A stretch of DNA of 32,089 nt from an uncultured Parabacteroides sp. (lineage in GTDB: Bacteria; Bacteroidota; Bacteroidia; Bacteroidales; Tannerellaceae). Positions within the stretch are counted from its first letter, which is position 1. Every line of letters starts with the position of its first letter. A program made the translations under genes and the position numbers. The notes below the pieces were generated by a model that did no database searches, was not told the origin of the DNA, and saw nothing but the letters and a program-made list of their open reading frames with translations. Below are positions 7,995 through 16,329 of this stretch, in pieces. The stretch is taken from positions 1-32,089 of the forward strand of contig NZ_CABUOD010000044.1 in assembly GCF_902493135.1 (NCBI RefSeq), given 5' to 3'.

Positions 7995-9470
7995 ATGGAA
8001 CTAAAAGAACTTATTCATCCGTTGGATGTGCTTGAGGTCGTCGGAAACACCGATGTGGAGATCTCCGGCATTCAGTCTGATTCCCGTAAAGTGGAAAAAG
8101 GCTTTTTGTTTGTGGCGGTTCGGGGTACGGCCGTGGACGGTCACGCTTATATCCGGAGCGCGATCGAGAAAGGTGCCGCCGCAATCGTCTGCGAGGAAAT
8201 ACCTGCCTGTTCGGATGAAAACATACGGACATCCGAAGGCAAACCGGTGTTTATCCGGGTAAAAGATTCTGCGGATGCCTTAGGCAAATCGCTCTCTGCC
8301 TGGTATGAGAATCCTTCGGACAACCTGATACTGGTGGGAGTGACCGGAACAAACGGAAAGACAACGATCGCGACGCTCCTGTACGAGATGTTCCGGAAGA
8401 TGGGGCATAAGGTAGGGCTGCTCTCTACGGTCTGCAACTATATCGACGGCGAAGCGATTCCGACCGACCATACGACGCCTGACCCTGTCACCCTTCATGC
8501 CCTGATGGCACGGATGGTGGACGCCGGTTGCGAATATGCCTTTATGGAGGTCAGTTCGCATTCGATCGACCAGAAGCGTATCAGCGGCCTGTCGTTCAAC
8601 GGAGGCATCTTTACCAATCTGACGCGCGACCATTTGGATTATCATAAGACGGTCGAGAATTACCTGAAAGCCAAGAAGAAGTTCTTCGACGACCTGCCCG
8701 CTTCGGCTTTTGCACTTACGAATGCGGACGATAAAGCCGGCCTCGTCATGTTGCAGAACACGGCTGCCGAGAAGCTGACCTATTCGCTTCGCACGTTGGC
8801 CGATTTCAAAGGAAAGATATTGGAATCCCATTTCGAAGGAACCGAAATGCTGGTTAACGGGCGTGAGGTGATGACGCGCTTTGTCGGTCGTTTCAATGTC
8901 TATAACCTGTTGGCCGTGTATGGAGCGGCTGTCTCGTTAGGCAAAGATCCGGAAGAAGTGTTGGTGGTGTTGAGCGATCTGCATCCGGTTTCCGGTCGCT
9001 TCCAGACGATCCGGTCTCCGAAAGGCTATACGGCAATCGTGGACTATGCCCATACGCCTGACGCATTGACGAACGTGCTGGGCAGCATCCGTGAGGTGCT
9101 AGACGGCAACGGCCGTGTGATCACGGTCGTAGGTTGTGGCGGCAACCGCGACAAGGGGAAGCGCCCGATCATGGCGAAGGAAGCAGCCAAGTTGAGCGAC
9201 CAGCTGATCCTTACCTCCGACAATCCCCGTTTCGAGGAGCCGGATGAGATCATCAAAGATATGGTTGCCGGTCTGAACGCTGCCGATATGGAGCATACGC
9301 TTTGCATTACGGACCGTGCGCAGGCGATCAAAACGGCCACCATGCTGGCCGGGAAAGGCGACGTGATCCTGGTTGCCGGCAAAGGCCATGAAGATTATCA
9401 GGAAGTAAAAGGCGTAAAGCATCATTTTGACGATCGGGAACAACTCCGGCAATGGATAATCGGCAATTAA
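7995..9470 (+). CDS. murE: UDP-N-acetylmuramoyl-L-alanyl-D-glutamate--2,6-diaminopimelate ligase
   Basis: A cytoplasmic ATP-dependent ligase adding the third amino acid of the peptidoglycan stem peptide. Its 491 residues match the family. The ATP-binding motif GTNGKTT is at residues 118-124, the central-domain motif 'EVSSHSIDQKRISGL' follows, and the C-terminal ligase domain carries D409-N-P-R412, the signature that goes with meso-diaminopimelate rather than lysine. This makes the predicted wall A1-gamma, as expected for Bacteroidales. The start is 3 bp after the ftsI stop. About 40 bp of repeat-like AT-rich sequence separates it from mraY. Confidence 0.97.
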   Translation: MELKELIHPLDVLEVVGNTDVEISGIQSDSRKVEKGFLFVAVRGTAVDGHAYIRSAIEKGAAAIVCEEIPACSDENIRTSEGKPVFIRVKDSADALGKSLSAWYENPSDNLILVGVTGTNGKTTIATLLYEMFRKMGHKVGLLSTVCNYIDGEAIPTDHTTPDPVTLHALMARMVDAGCEYAFMEVSSHSIDQKRISGLSFNGGIFTNLTRDHLDYHKTVENYLKAKKKFFDDLPASAFALTNADDKAGLVMLQNTAAEKLTYSLRTLADFKGKILESHFEGTEMLVNGREVMTRFVGRFNVYNLLAVYGAAVSLGKDPEEVLVVLSDLHPVSGRFQTIRSPKGYTAIVDYAHTPDALTNVLGSIREVLDGNGRVITVVGCGGNRDKGKRPIMAKEAAKLSDQLILTSDNPRFEEPDEIIKDMVAGLNAADMEHTLCITDRAQAIKTATMLAGKGDVILVAGKGHEDYQEVKGVKHHFDDREQLRQWIIGN

Positions 9471-9510
9471 TTGTCCATTCTCAATTGCCAATTAAAAAAC
9501 GAAGTTTTAT

Positions 9511-10770
9511 ATGTTGTATTATTTGTTTAATTATTTGGATCAGCTCGATTTTCCGGGTGCCGGCATGTTCAAGTATGTATCATTCCGTTCCGCCCTGGCA
9601 TTGATCCTGTCCTTGTTCATCTCGACGGCTATCGGACGCCGTATCATCGACAAGCTGCAAATGTTGCAGATCGGCGAGACGGTGCGTAACCTCGGTCTGG
9701 AAGGGCAGATGAGTAAGAAAGGGACGCCGACGATGGGAGGTATCATCATTATCATTGCGATCGTGGTGCCGACCTTGCTCTGTGCGAAGCTGACCAATAT
9801 CTATGTGATCCTGATGCTGGTGACGACCATCTGGTTGGGGGCGTTGGGATTTGCCGACGACTATATCAAGGTGTTCCGGAAGAACAAGGAAGGCATGCAC
9901 GGCAAGTTCAAGATTATCGGACAGATCGGCCTGGGGCTGATCGTCGGCCTGGTACTCTTTATGAGCCCGGATGTGGTGATCAAGGAGAATATGGAAGTCC
10001 GGCATGACAATGTGATCGAGGAAGTCCGCTACCATGCGGTTGAAAAGAAGTCGACCAAGACGACGATCCCGTTTGTGAAGAACAACAATTTCGATTATGC
10101 GCAGTTGGTCAACTGGGCAGGCGAATATAAGGAAGAGGCAGCCTGGCTGGTCTTCGTCCTGATGGTGATCTTCGTGGTGACGGCCGTGTCGAACGGGGCG
10201 AACCTGACGGACGGCCTGGACGGCCTGGCGGCGGGAAGCTCGGCGATTATCGGGGTGGCGCTCGGAATACTTGCGTATATGTCGTCGCACTTCGAGTTTG
10301 CCTCCTTCCTGAATATCATGTTCATTCCGGGGGCGGAAGAATTGGTGGTGTTTGCGGCTGCCTTTATCGGGGCGACGGTCGGATTCCTGTGGTACAACGC
10401 TTATCCGGCACAAGTGTTTATGGGGGATACGGGGAGCTTGACGTTAGGCGGTATCATCGCCGTGTTCGCGATCATTATCCGGAAGGAATTGTTGATCCCG
10501 ATCCTGTGCGGCATCTTCCTGGTAGAGAATCTCTCCGTCCTTATGCAGACGTTCTATTTCAAATATACGAAGAAGAAATACGGTGAGGGACGGCGCATCT
10601 TCAAGATGGCTCCCCTTCATCATCATTTCCAGAAGCCCGGCAATGCGGGAATACAGGCGTTGATACAGAAACCTTTTAACGTGGTGCCCGAATCGAAGAT
10701 CGTGGTCCGGTTCTGGTTGATCGGTATCATCCTGGCGGTTATAACGATTGTGACGTTAAAGATGAGATAA
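9511..10770 (+). CDS. mraY: Phospho-N-acetylmuramoyl-pentapeptide transferase
   Basis: A polytopic membrane enzyme that moves phospho-MurNAc-pentapeptide from UDP to undecaprenyl phosphate, forming lipid I. It has 419 residues, longer than the ~360 of E. coli MraY. The extra length is consistent with a Bacteroidetes-type cytoplasmic insertion around residues 155-205 (charged stretch 'VIKENMEVRHDNVIEEVRY'). Diagnostic motifs are D116-D117-Y-I-K, N231-L-T-D-G-L-D-G238, M-G-D306-T-G-S-L, and H370-H-H-F-Q near the C-terminus. About ten hydrophobic segments are visible. It sits in its usual place between murE and murD. Confidence 0.97.
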   Translation: MLYYLFNYLDQLDFPGAGMFKYVSFRSALALILSLFISTAIGRRIIDKLQMLQIGETVRNLGLEGQMSKKGTPTMGGIIIIIAIVVPTLLCAKLTNIYVILMLVTTIWLGALGFADDYIKVFRKNKEGMHGKFKIIGQIGLGLIVGLVLFMSPDVVIKENMEVRHDNVIEEVRYHAVEKKSTKTTIPFVKNNNFDYAQLVNWAGEYKEEAAWLVFVLMVIFVVTAVSNGANLTDGLDGLAAGSSAIIGVALGILAYMSSHFEFASFLNIMFIPGAEELVVFAAAFIGATVGFLWYNAYPAQVFMGDTGSLTLGGIIAVFAIIIRKELLIPILCGIFLVENLSVLMQTFYFKYTKKKYGEGRRIFKMAPLHHHFQKPGNAGIQALIQKPFNVVPESKIVVRFWLIGIILAVITIVTLKMR

Positions 10771-10772
10771 AG

Positions 10773-10811
10773 TGATTTATGATTTATTATCGACGCATAA
10801 ATCATAAATCA
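10773..10811. repeat. Perfect 15-bp inverted repeat between mraY and murD
   Basis: Arms 10773-10787 and 10797-10811 are perfect reverse complements separated by 9 bases. Each arm is itself two copies of a heptamer (TGATTTA / its complement). It lies immediately before the murD start, inside the operon, and would form an AT-rich mRNA hairpin. It has no T-run of its own, so it is more likely a pause or processing site, or a repeat remnant, than a full terminator. Confidence 0.8.
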
Positions 10812-10814
10812 TGA

Positions 10815-12176
10815 ATGAATAAAGAAATCATACATCAAATGAAGAAAAGGATTGTTATCTTAGGGGCCGGTGAAAGCGGTGCAGGCGCCGCCGTGCTGGC
10901 GAAGGCGAAAGGATTCGATGTGTTCGTTTCCGATTTATCGTCTGTCAAACCCAAGTATAAGGATATGCTGGATGCTCACGGTATCTGTTGGGAAGAGGGC
11001 CGGCATACCGAAGCCGACATCCTGAATGCCGACGAGATCATCAAGAGTCCGGGGATTCCCGACAAGGCTCCTATCATAAAGAAACTGAAGGAGAAAGGTA
11101 CGCCTATCATCTCCGAAATAGAATTTGCCGGACGGTACACGGACGCCAAGATGATCTGTATCACCGGGAGCAACGGCAAGACGACGACGACCATGCTGAC
11201 CTACCATATCCTCCGGCAGGCGGGAGTGGATGCGGGGCTTGCCGGGAACGTCGGGAACAGCCTCGCCCTCCAGGTGGCTGAAGATCCTCACGCCGTCTAC
11301 GTGATCGAACTGAGTAGTTTCCAGCTCGACAACATGTACGAATTCAAGGCGGACATCGCCATCTTGTTGAATATAACGCCCGATCATCTGGATCGTTATA
11401 ACTACGAGATGCAGAACTATGTGGATGCCAAATTCCGCATTATCCGGAACCAGACGGGCGAAGATGCTTTCATATTCTGGAACGACGATCCCATCATTGC
11501 CCGCGAAATCGCCAAACGCCATCCGCAGGCAACTCTCTACCCGTTCGCCGAAACTCACGAAGCCGGCGTAAAGGGCTATACGGAAGACAAAAAGATAATA
11601 ATTGAAACCTCAAACGGAACGTTTACAATGGAAGAAGATTTATTGGCGTTATCGGGAACGCATAATCTGTATAATTCGCTCGCTTCTGGTATCGCATCCA
11701 AGCTGGTGGATATCCACGACGAGAATTTACGGGCTTCGCTGAGCGACTTTACCGGAGTGGAACATCGCCTGGAGAAAGTGGCGCGTGTGCGCGGAGTCGA
11801 TTACATCAACGACTCGAAAGCTACGAATGTAAACTCCTGCTGGTACGCCCTGCAGAGCATGACCACTCCGCTGGTCCTGATACTGGGCGGAACGGACAAG
11901 GGGAATGATTATTCCGAAATCGAAGAGTTGGTGAAGAAAAAGGTGCACGCCCTCGTATTCCTCGGTGTGGACAATGCCAAGCTGCACGGTTTCTTCGACG
12001 GGAAGGTCCCCGCGATCGAAGATGCCCGTTCGATGGAAGAGGCCGTATCGAAAGCGTATAAACTGGCCGAAAAGGGAGACACCGTCCTGTTGTCACCCTG
12101 CTGCGCCAGCTTCGACCTCTTCAAAAGCTATGAGGATCGCGGCGACCAGTTCAAGGCTTGTGTGCGGAATCTCTGA
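10815..12176 (+). CDS. murD: UDP-N-acetylmuramoyl-L-alanine--D-glutamate ligase
   Basis: Adds D-glutamate to UDP-MurNAc-L-Ala. It shows an N-terminal Rossmann motif (ILGAGESGAG), the ATP-binding motif G118-S-N-G-K122-T-T, 'ELSSFQLD', 'NITPDHLDRY' and the C-terminal 'NDSKATNV' and 'LSPCCASFDLFKSYEDRGDQF' signatures of MurD. From the ATG at 10815 it is 453 residues. A second in-frame ATG at 10839 gives a protein beginning MKKRIVILGAGESG, a more typical MurD start, and would move the start 28 bases clear of the hairpin at 10773-10811. I cannot decide between them from sequence alone. Confidence 0.96.
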   Translation: MNKEIIHQMKKRIVILGAGESGAGAAVLAKAKGFDVFVSDLSSVKPKYKDMLDAHGICWEEGRHTEADILNADEIIKSPGIPDKAPIIKKLKEKGTPIISEIEFAGRYTDAKMICITGSNGKTTTTMLTYHILRQAGVDAGLAGNVGNSLALQVAEDPHAVYVIELSSFQLDNMYEFKADIAILLNITPDHLDRYNYEMQNYVDAKFRIIRNQTGEDAFIFWNDDPIIAREIAKRHPQATLYPFAETHEAGVKGYTEDKKIIIETSNGTFTMEEDLLALSGTHNLYNSLASGIASKLVDIHDENLRASLSDFTGVEHRLEKVARVRGVDYINDSKATNVNSCWYALQSMTTPLVLILGGTDKGNDYSEIEELVKKKVHALVFLGVDNAKLHGFFDGKVPAIEDARSMEEAVSKAYKLAEKGDTVLLSPCCASFDLFKSYEDRGDQFKACVRNL

Positions 12177-12280
12177 ACCTGTCCCCGTGCGGGGCATGCA
12201 CGCGGTAAGGTGCGAGGGGCGCACGCGGTAAGGCGGGCTACCTTCATATAAATACGATAAATTGGTAAAAGAATAAGTAG
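12177..12280. repeat. GC-rich repeat and hairpins between murD and ftsW
   Basis: GCACGCGGTAAGG occurs at 12198-12210 and again at 12221-12233, a 23-bp period. CCCCGTGCGGGG (12183-12194) and GTGCG...CGCAC can fold into short hairpins. It is much more GC-rich than the other spacers of the cluster. No promoter-like box is clear. Confidence 0.6.
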
Positions 12281-13627
12281 ATGGATTTAGCAAGTAAACT
12301 GTTCAAAGGCGACCGGGTGATATGGATTATATTCATGTTCCTGTGCCTGATTTCGGCGGTCGAGGTTTTCAGTGCGACCAGCACGATCGCTTATAAGAGC
12401 GTGACGCATTGGGAACCGATTGCGCGGCATGCGACATTCATGCTGGGCGGTTTTGTGCTCGTATTGTTGATGCACAATCTGCCGTGCAGGTTTTACACGT
12501 TGTTGAGCGTCGCGCTTCCTGTCTCGGTGTTCTTGTTGATCCTTACGTTTTTTATCGGGGTTGAAATAAACGGGGAAAAACGTTGGCTGAATATATTGGG
12601 GTTCACCTTCCAGCCGTCCGAGATCGCCAAGATAGCCCTGGTCGGCTATACCGCTTTCATCATGAGCAAAAGGAACTGGTTTACGGACAAGCAGATGTTT
12701 TGGTGGATTCAAGGCGGGGCGGCTGTCGTTTGCGGCCTGATCTTTTTCACGAACGGATCGACGGCTATCCTTCTCTTCTCCATCGTGCAGATGATGATGT
12801 TCTTCGGCCAGATTTCGATTGTCCGCCTGGCGAAGTGCTGGGGGATATTGATGGCCGTCGTCGTCCTGATGGTGCTATTGCTGTGGAAGATGCCTGACGG
12901 CGTGATGGAATATATGCCGGAGCGCGTGCATACATGGAAAGCCCGTATCGAACGTTTCTTTGATCCGGCTCCTCCGGTGAAGATAGAACCGGGAAAGACG
13001 ATCCATATCGATGGCGACGACTACCAGGTTGTCCATGCCAAGATAGCGCTTGCACGTGGCGGTGTCTGGGGGAAGTTTCCCGGTCATGGCCAGCAACGCG
13101 ACTTCTTGCCGCAGGCCTATTCTGATTTTATCTATGCCATTATCATCGAAGAGATGGGGATTGCAGGCGGGATCTTTGTCCTCTTCCTTTATATAGCCCT
13201 GCTTGTCAGGGTGGGGATGATCGCCCGTAAATGTGACAAGCTCTTTCCGAAGTTCCTGGTCTTGGGGTGCGGGCTGCTGCTTGTGGTCCAAGCTTTGACG
13301 AACATGGCGGTGGCGGTAGACCTGATACCGGTGACCGGACAACCTTTGCCGTTGGTCAGCCGGGGGGGGACGTCGACCGTCATCTCGTGCGCTTATATCG
13401 GCATCATCCTTAGCATAAGCCGTTTCGGAGCCAATATGGGCAACGATGAAGAGGAAGATGCATGCCTATCGGATGAAAATTCTCCGGGCATCGGACCGGA
13501 AACGGATGGGCATCGGATCGAAAACAGCCCGGCATCCCCGGAAGGCGGCGAGAGGACAGGCGAAACGAATCCCCTCGAAGCCGTCGCCGAACTGAAAGAA
13601 GAAACAACAACAGAAACTAAAATATGA
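12281..13627 (+). CDS. ftsW: Septal peptidoglycan polymerase (SEDS family)
   Basis: An integral membrane glycosyltransferase of the SEDS family that polymerises lipid II at the septum together with FtsI. Of its 448 residues, about 395 form the membrane core with ten hydrophobic segments. Family marks include 'NGEKRWLNILGFTFQPSEIAKIALV', a conserved stretch containing the R-W...QPSE motif, and near the end 'GQPLPLVSRGGTSTV'. The C-terminal ~55 residues are acidic, Glu/Pro-rich and hydrophilic, a cytoplasmic tail not needed for catalysis in the family. The stop overlaps the murG start by 4 bp (ATGA), indicating translational coupling. Confidence 0.95.
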   Translation: MDLASKLFKGDRVIWIIFMFLCLISAVEVFSATSTIAYKSVTHWEPIARHATFMLGGFVLVLLMHNLPCRFYTLLSVALPVSVFLLILTFFIGVEINGEKRWLNILGFTFQPSEIAKIALVGYTAFIMSKRNWFTDKQMFWWIQGGAAVVCGLIFFTNGSTAILLFSIVQMMMFFGQISIVRLAKCWGILMAVVVLMVLLLWKMPDGVMEYMPERVHTWKARIERFFDPAPPVKIEPGKTIHIDGDDYQVVHAKIALARGGVWGKFPGHGQQRDFLPQAYSDFIYAIIIEEMGIAGGIFVLFLYIALLVRVGMIARKCDKLFPKFLVLGCGLLLVVQALTNMAVAVDLIPVTGQPLPLVSRGGTSTVISCAYIGIILSISRFGANMGNDEEEDACLSDENSPGIGPETDGHRIENSPASPEGGERTGETNPLEAVAELKEETTTETKI

Positions 13628-14730
13628 GACAGTACCGAATCATCATAAGCGGCGGTGGGACCGGCGGACATATCTTCCCGGCTATCTCCATTGCCAATAC
13701 CTTCAGGAAACGTTTTCCGGAGGCGGAAATACTGTTTGTGGGAGCTGATGACCGGATGGAAATGGAGAAAGTGCCTGCCGCCGGTTATCGTATCGTGGGA
13801 TTGCCGGTAAGCGGCTTCGACCGTGCCCACCTGGCTAATAACATCCGTGTCGCAGGCCGCTTGCTCAAAAGCCTCCGGCTTGCCAAAAAGACGATACGCG
13901 AGTTCAAACCCGATATTGCCGTGGGCGTAGGCGGTTATGCCAGCGGGCCCACCCTCTGGATGGCTGCTTCCTTGGGAATCCCTACCCTGATACAGGAACA
14001 GAATTCCTATGCCGGCGTCACGAACAAGCTCCTGGCAAAGAAGGCCTGCAAAATATGCGTTGCCTACGAAGGCATGGAGAAGTTCTTCCCGGCCGGCCGT
14101 ATCGTCGTGACCGGCAATCCGGTCCGTCAGGATCTGGAAGAAGCGTTGGGTAAGCGCGAGGAAGCCTTGAAGTTCTTCGGCCTCTCGCCGGACAAGAAGA
14201 CGATCCTGGTGGTCGGCGGCAGCTTGGGAGCGCGGACGATCAACCGCAGCATACAGGGAGATCTGGACAAACTCTTCGCTTCGGATGTCGACGTGCAGGT
14301 GATCTGGCAAACCGGACGCTACTACCATGAAGAGGCCTTGAAGCATCTGAAGGCCTACAGGGGAATGCCCGTCTGGTGCTCGGACTTCATCACCCGCATG
14401 GACTATGCCTATGCGGCGGCCGATCTGATCATCTCCCGTGCAGGCGCCAGTTCCATTTCCGAACTCTGCCTGCTGAAGAAACCGGTGATCCTGGTCCCTT
14501 CTCCCAATGTGGCGGAAGACCATCAGACGAAGAATGCTTTGGCTTTGGCGGGTAAAGAGGCCGCTATCATGGTGGCCGACAAGGATGCCGAACAGCAATT
14601 GGTGCCGAAGGCCCTCGAAATCATCCACGACGACGAACGCCTCCGTACCTTGAGCCGCAATATCGCGACACTGGCCCATCACCAGAGCGCGGAACGCATC
14701 GTCGACGAGATCGTCAGGATCATCGAATGA
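13624..14730 (+). CDS. murG: UDP-N-acetylglucosamine--lipid I N-acetylglucosaminyltransferase
   Basis: A peripheral membrane GT28-family transferase that converts lipid I to lipid II on the inner face of the membrane. It has 368 residues with the N-terminal glycine-rich loop GGGTGGHIFPA (residues 10-20), 'GVGGYASGPT', 'QEQNSYAGVTNKLLAKKA', and the second loop 'VVGGSLGARTINR'. The C-terminal donor-binding segment 'ISRAGASSISELCLLKKPVILVPSP' is intact. The ATG overlaps the ftsW stop. The gene is followed by a tandem-repeat spacer before murC. Confidence 0.97.
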   Translation: MRQYRIIISGGGTGGHIFPAISIANTFRKRFPEAEILFVGADDRMEMEKVPAAGYRIVGLPVSGFDRAHLANNIRVAGRLLKSLRLAKKTIREFKPDIAVGVGGYASGPTLWMAASLGIPTLIQEQNSYAGVTNKLLAKKACKICVAYEGMEKFFPAGRIVVTGNPVRQDLEEALGKREEALKFFGLSPDKKTILVVGGSLGARTINRSIQGDLDKLFASDVDVQVIWQTGRYYHEEALKHLKAYRGMPVWCSDFITRMDYAYAAADLIISRAGASSISELCLLKKPVILVPSPNVAEDHQTKNALALAGKEAAIMVADKDAEQQLVPKALEIIHDDERLRTLSRNIATLAHHQSAERIVDEIVRIIE

Positions 14731-14734
14731 CCGG

Positions 14735-14822
14735 CTATGACCTTTTGCGGGAAAACCTATAGGCTTTTGATGAAAAAGCTATAGCCTTTTGCAAGAAAAG
14801 CTATAGCCTTTTCTGAAGAAGA
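14735..14822. repeat. 4 x 22-bp tandem repeat after murG
   Basis: Units start with CTATAG/CTATGA at 14735, 14757, 14779 and 14801 and each is exactly 22 bp. All share the core CTAT..(C/G)CTTTT followed by a purine-rich half. CTATAG is self-complementary and the flanks AAAAG...CCTTTT make each junction a weak dyad. There are no variable spacers, so it is not a CRISPR array. Confidence 0.85.
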
Positions 14823-14858
14823 TGCCGGTCTTTTATAACAAATACGATATGAAGATCG

Positions 14859-14866
14859 TATCTTTG
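14859..14866 (+). promoter_or_regulatory. Candidate internal promoter for murC-ftsQ-ftsA-ftsZ
   Basis: TATCTTTG at 14859-14866 is a perfect TAnnTTTG -7 box, followed by TAAC, about 30 bp before the murC ATG. No good TTTG -33 box is visible at the expected distance (about 14836-14839 reads TAAC). It would let the distal half of the cluster be transcribed independently. Confidence 0.45.
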
Positions 14867-14895
14867 TAACAAAGAACAGTAACGAGTAATAAAAT

Positions 14896-16326
14896 ATGGA
14901 TATAAACAACATAACGGCTGTCTATTTTGTCGGAGCCGGCGGGATCGGGATGAGTGCCTTGATCCGCTATTTCCTTTCGAAGGGAAAGAAGGTGGCCGGT
15001 TACGACAAGACCCCTTCCGGCTTGACGGAACAGTTGAACTATGAAGGAGCCGTCATTCACTATGAGGACAATGTCGACCTGATCCCCGACGACTTTACCG
15101 ATCCGGCAAAGACGCTGGTCGTCTATACCCCTGCCGTTCCCGAAGCCCATTCGGAACTTTGCTATTTCCGGGGGAATGGTTTCGAGGTGATGAAGCGTGC
15201 CCGTGTGCTGGGCGAGATCACCGGTTGCAGCCGGGGATTGTGTGTGGCCGGTACGCATGGCAAGACGACGACCTCCTCGATGGTCGCCCACCTGCTGAAA
15301 CAGTCTCAGGTGGATTGCAACGCTTTCTTAGGCGGTATCCTGAAGAACTACGACAGCAACCTGATGCTTTCCGACAAGAGTGACCTGACCGTGATAGAAG
15401 CGGACGAGTTCGACCGTTCGTTCCATTGGTTGAAGCCTTATATGGCCGTTATTACGGCGGCCGATCCCGATCACCTGGATATCTACGGGACTCCGGAAGC
15501 CTATCGTGAAAGTTTCGAACATTTCACCTCGCTGATCCGCCCGGACGGTTGCCTGCTAATGAAACAAGGCATCAACGTCACGCCCCGCCTGCAGGAAGGC
15601 GTGAAGTTTTATACTTATACCGGCGCTCCCGACGCAAAAGAGCTTTCAACTTTCAACTCTCGACTCTCAACTGAAAGCCCCGACTTTTATGCGGAGAACG
15701 TCCGCATCGGAGGTGGCGAGATCTTCTTCGACTTCGTCGGTCCCGATGTCCGCATCCCCGACATACAGCTGGGCGTACCCGTGAAAGTAAACATCGAGAA
15801 CGGAGTCGCCGCTATCGCCCTTGCCTGGCTGAACGGGGTGACGCCGGAGGAGATCAGGCACGGCATGGCGACCTTTGCCGGTCCGCGCCGTCGCTTCGAC
15901 TTCCATCTCAAGAAGGAAAACATCGTCCTGATCGACGACTACGCCCATCATCCTGCCGAGCTGAAGGCAAGCATCCTTTCCGTGAAGGAGCTTTATGCCG
16001 GACGCAAGGTGACCGGTATCTTCCAGCCGCATCTCTACACCCGTACGCGTGACTTTGCCGCCGACTTTGCCGCCAGCCTCTCGCTCCTGGATGAACTGAT
16101 ACTGTTGGACATCTACCCCGCACGCGAGGAACCGATACCGGGCGTCACCTCGCAGATCATCTTCGATGCCGTGACCATCGACGACAAACGGCTGATCCGC
16201 AAGGAGGAACTGTTGGACGTGGTGGCAGCCGAAGCCGGCAAGCTCGAAGTCGTCCTGATGGTCGGAGCCGGCAATATTGAACTGCTGGTAGACCCGGTAA
16301 AACAAATATTGGATAAAAAAGAATAA
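14896..16326 (+). CDS. murC: UDP-N-acetylmuramate--L-alanine ligase
   Basis: Joins L-alanine to UDP-MurNAc, the first peptide-forming step. It has 476 residues with the N-terminal 'FVGAGGIGMSALI' loop, ATP-binding G119-T-H-G-K123-T-T, 'EADEFDRSFHWL', 'AADPDHLDIYG', 'ALAWLNG', 'GPRRRF' and 'DDYAHHPAEL' motifs, all in the normal order. A short insertion, residues 249-262 (ELSTFNSRLSTESP), is encoded by a heptamer array that looks like the intergenic repeats of this region rather than like MurC sequence. It falls between the central and C-terminal domains, in a place likely to be a surface loop. The frame is intact, so the enzyme is expected to work. Confidence 0.96.
   Translation: MDINNITAVYFVGAGGIGMSALIRYFLSKGKKVAGYDKTPSGLTEQLNYEGAVIHYEDNVDLIPDDFTDPAKTLVVYTPAVPEAHSELCYFRGNGFEVMKRARVLGEITGCSRGLCVAGTHGKTTTSSMVAHLLKQSQVDCNAFLGGILKNYDSNLMLSDKSDLTVIEADEFDRSFHWLKPYMAVITAADPDHLDIYGTPEAYRESFEHFTSLIRPDGCLLMKQGINVTPRLQEGVKFYTYTGAPDAKELSTFNSRLSTESPDFYAENVRIGGGEIFFDFVGPDVRIPDIQLGVPVKVNIENGVAAIALAWLNGVTPEEIRHGMATFAGPRRRFDFHLKKENIVLIDDYAHHPAELKASILSVKELYAGRKVTGIFQPHLYTRTRDFAADFAASLSLLDELILLDIYPAREEPIPGVTSQIIFDAVTIDDKRLIRKEELLDVVAAEAGKLEVVLMVGAGNIELLVDPVKQILDKKE
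15644..15671. repeat. Four tandem heptamers inside the murC reading frame
   Basis: TTTCAAC (15644-15650), TTTCAAC (15651-15657), TCTCGAC (15658-15664) and TCTCAAC (15665-15671). It has the same length (28 bp) and period as the array at the end of rsmH. Flanking GCTTTCA and TGAAAGC make the ends complementary to each other. Confidence 0.85.
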
Positions 16327-16329
16327 ATC

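Noticed and set aside
13393..14682. 429-codon minus-strand open frame over ftsW/murG
   Set aside because: Antisense to two conserved genes with intact motifs; composition effect.
14735..14822. Possible CRISPR array after murG
   Set aside because: Units are directly joined with no unique spacers and no cas genes are nearby.
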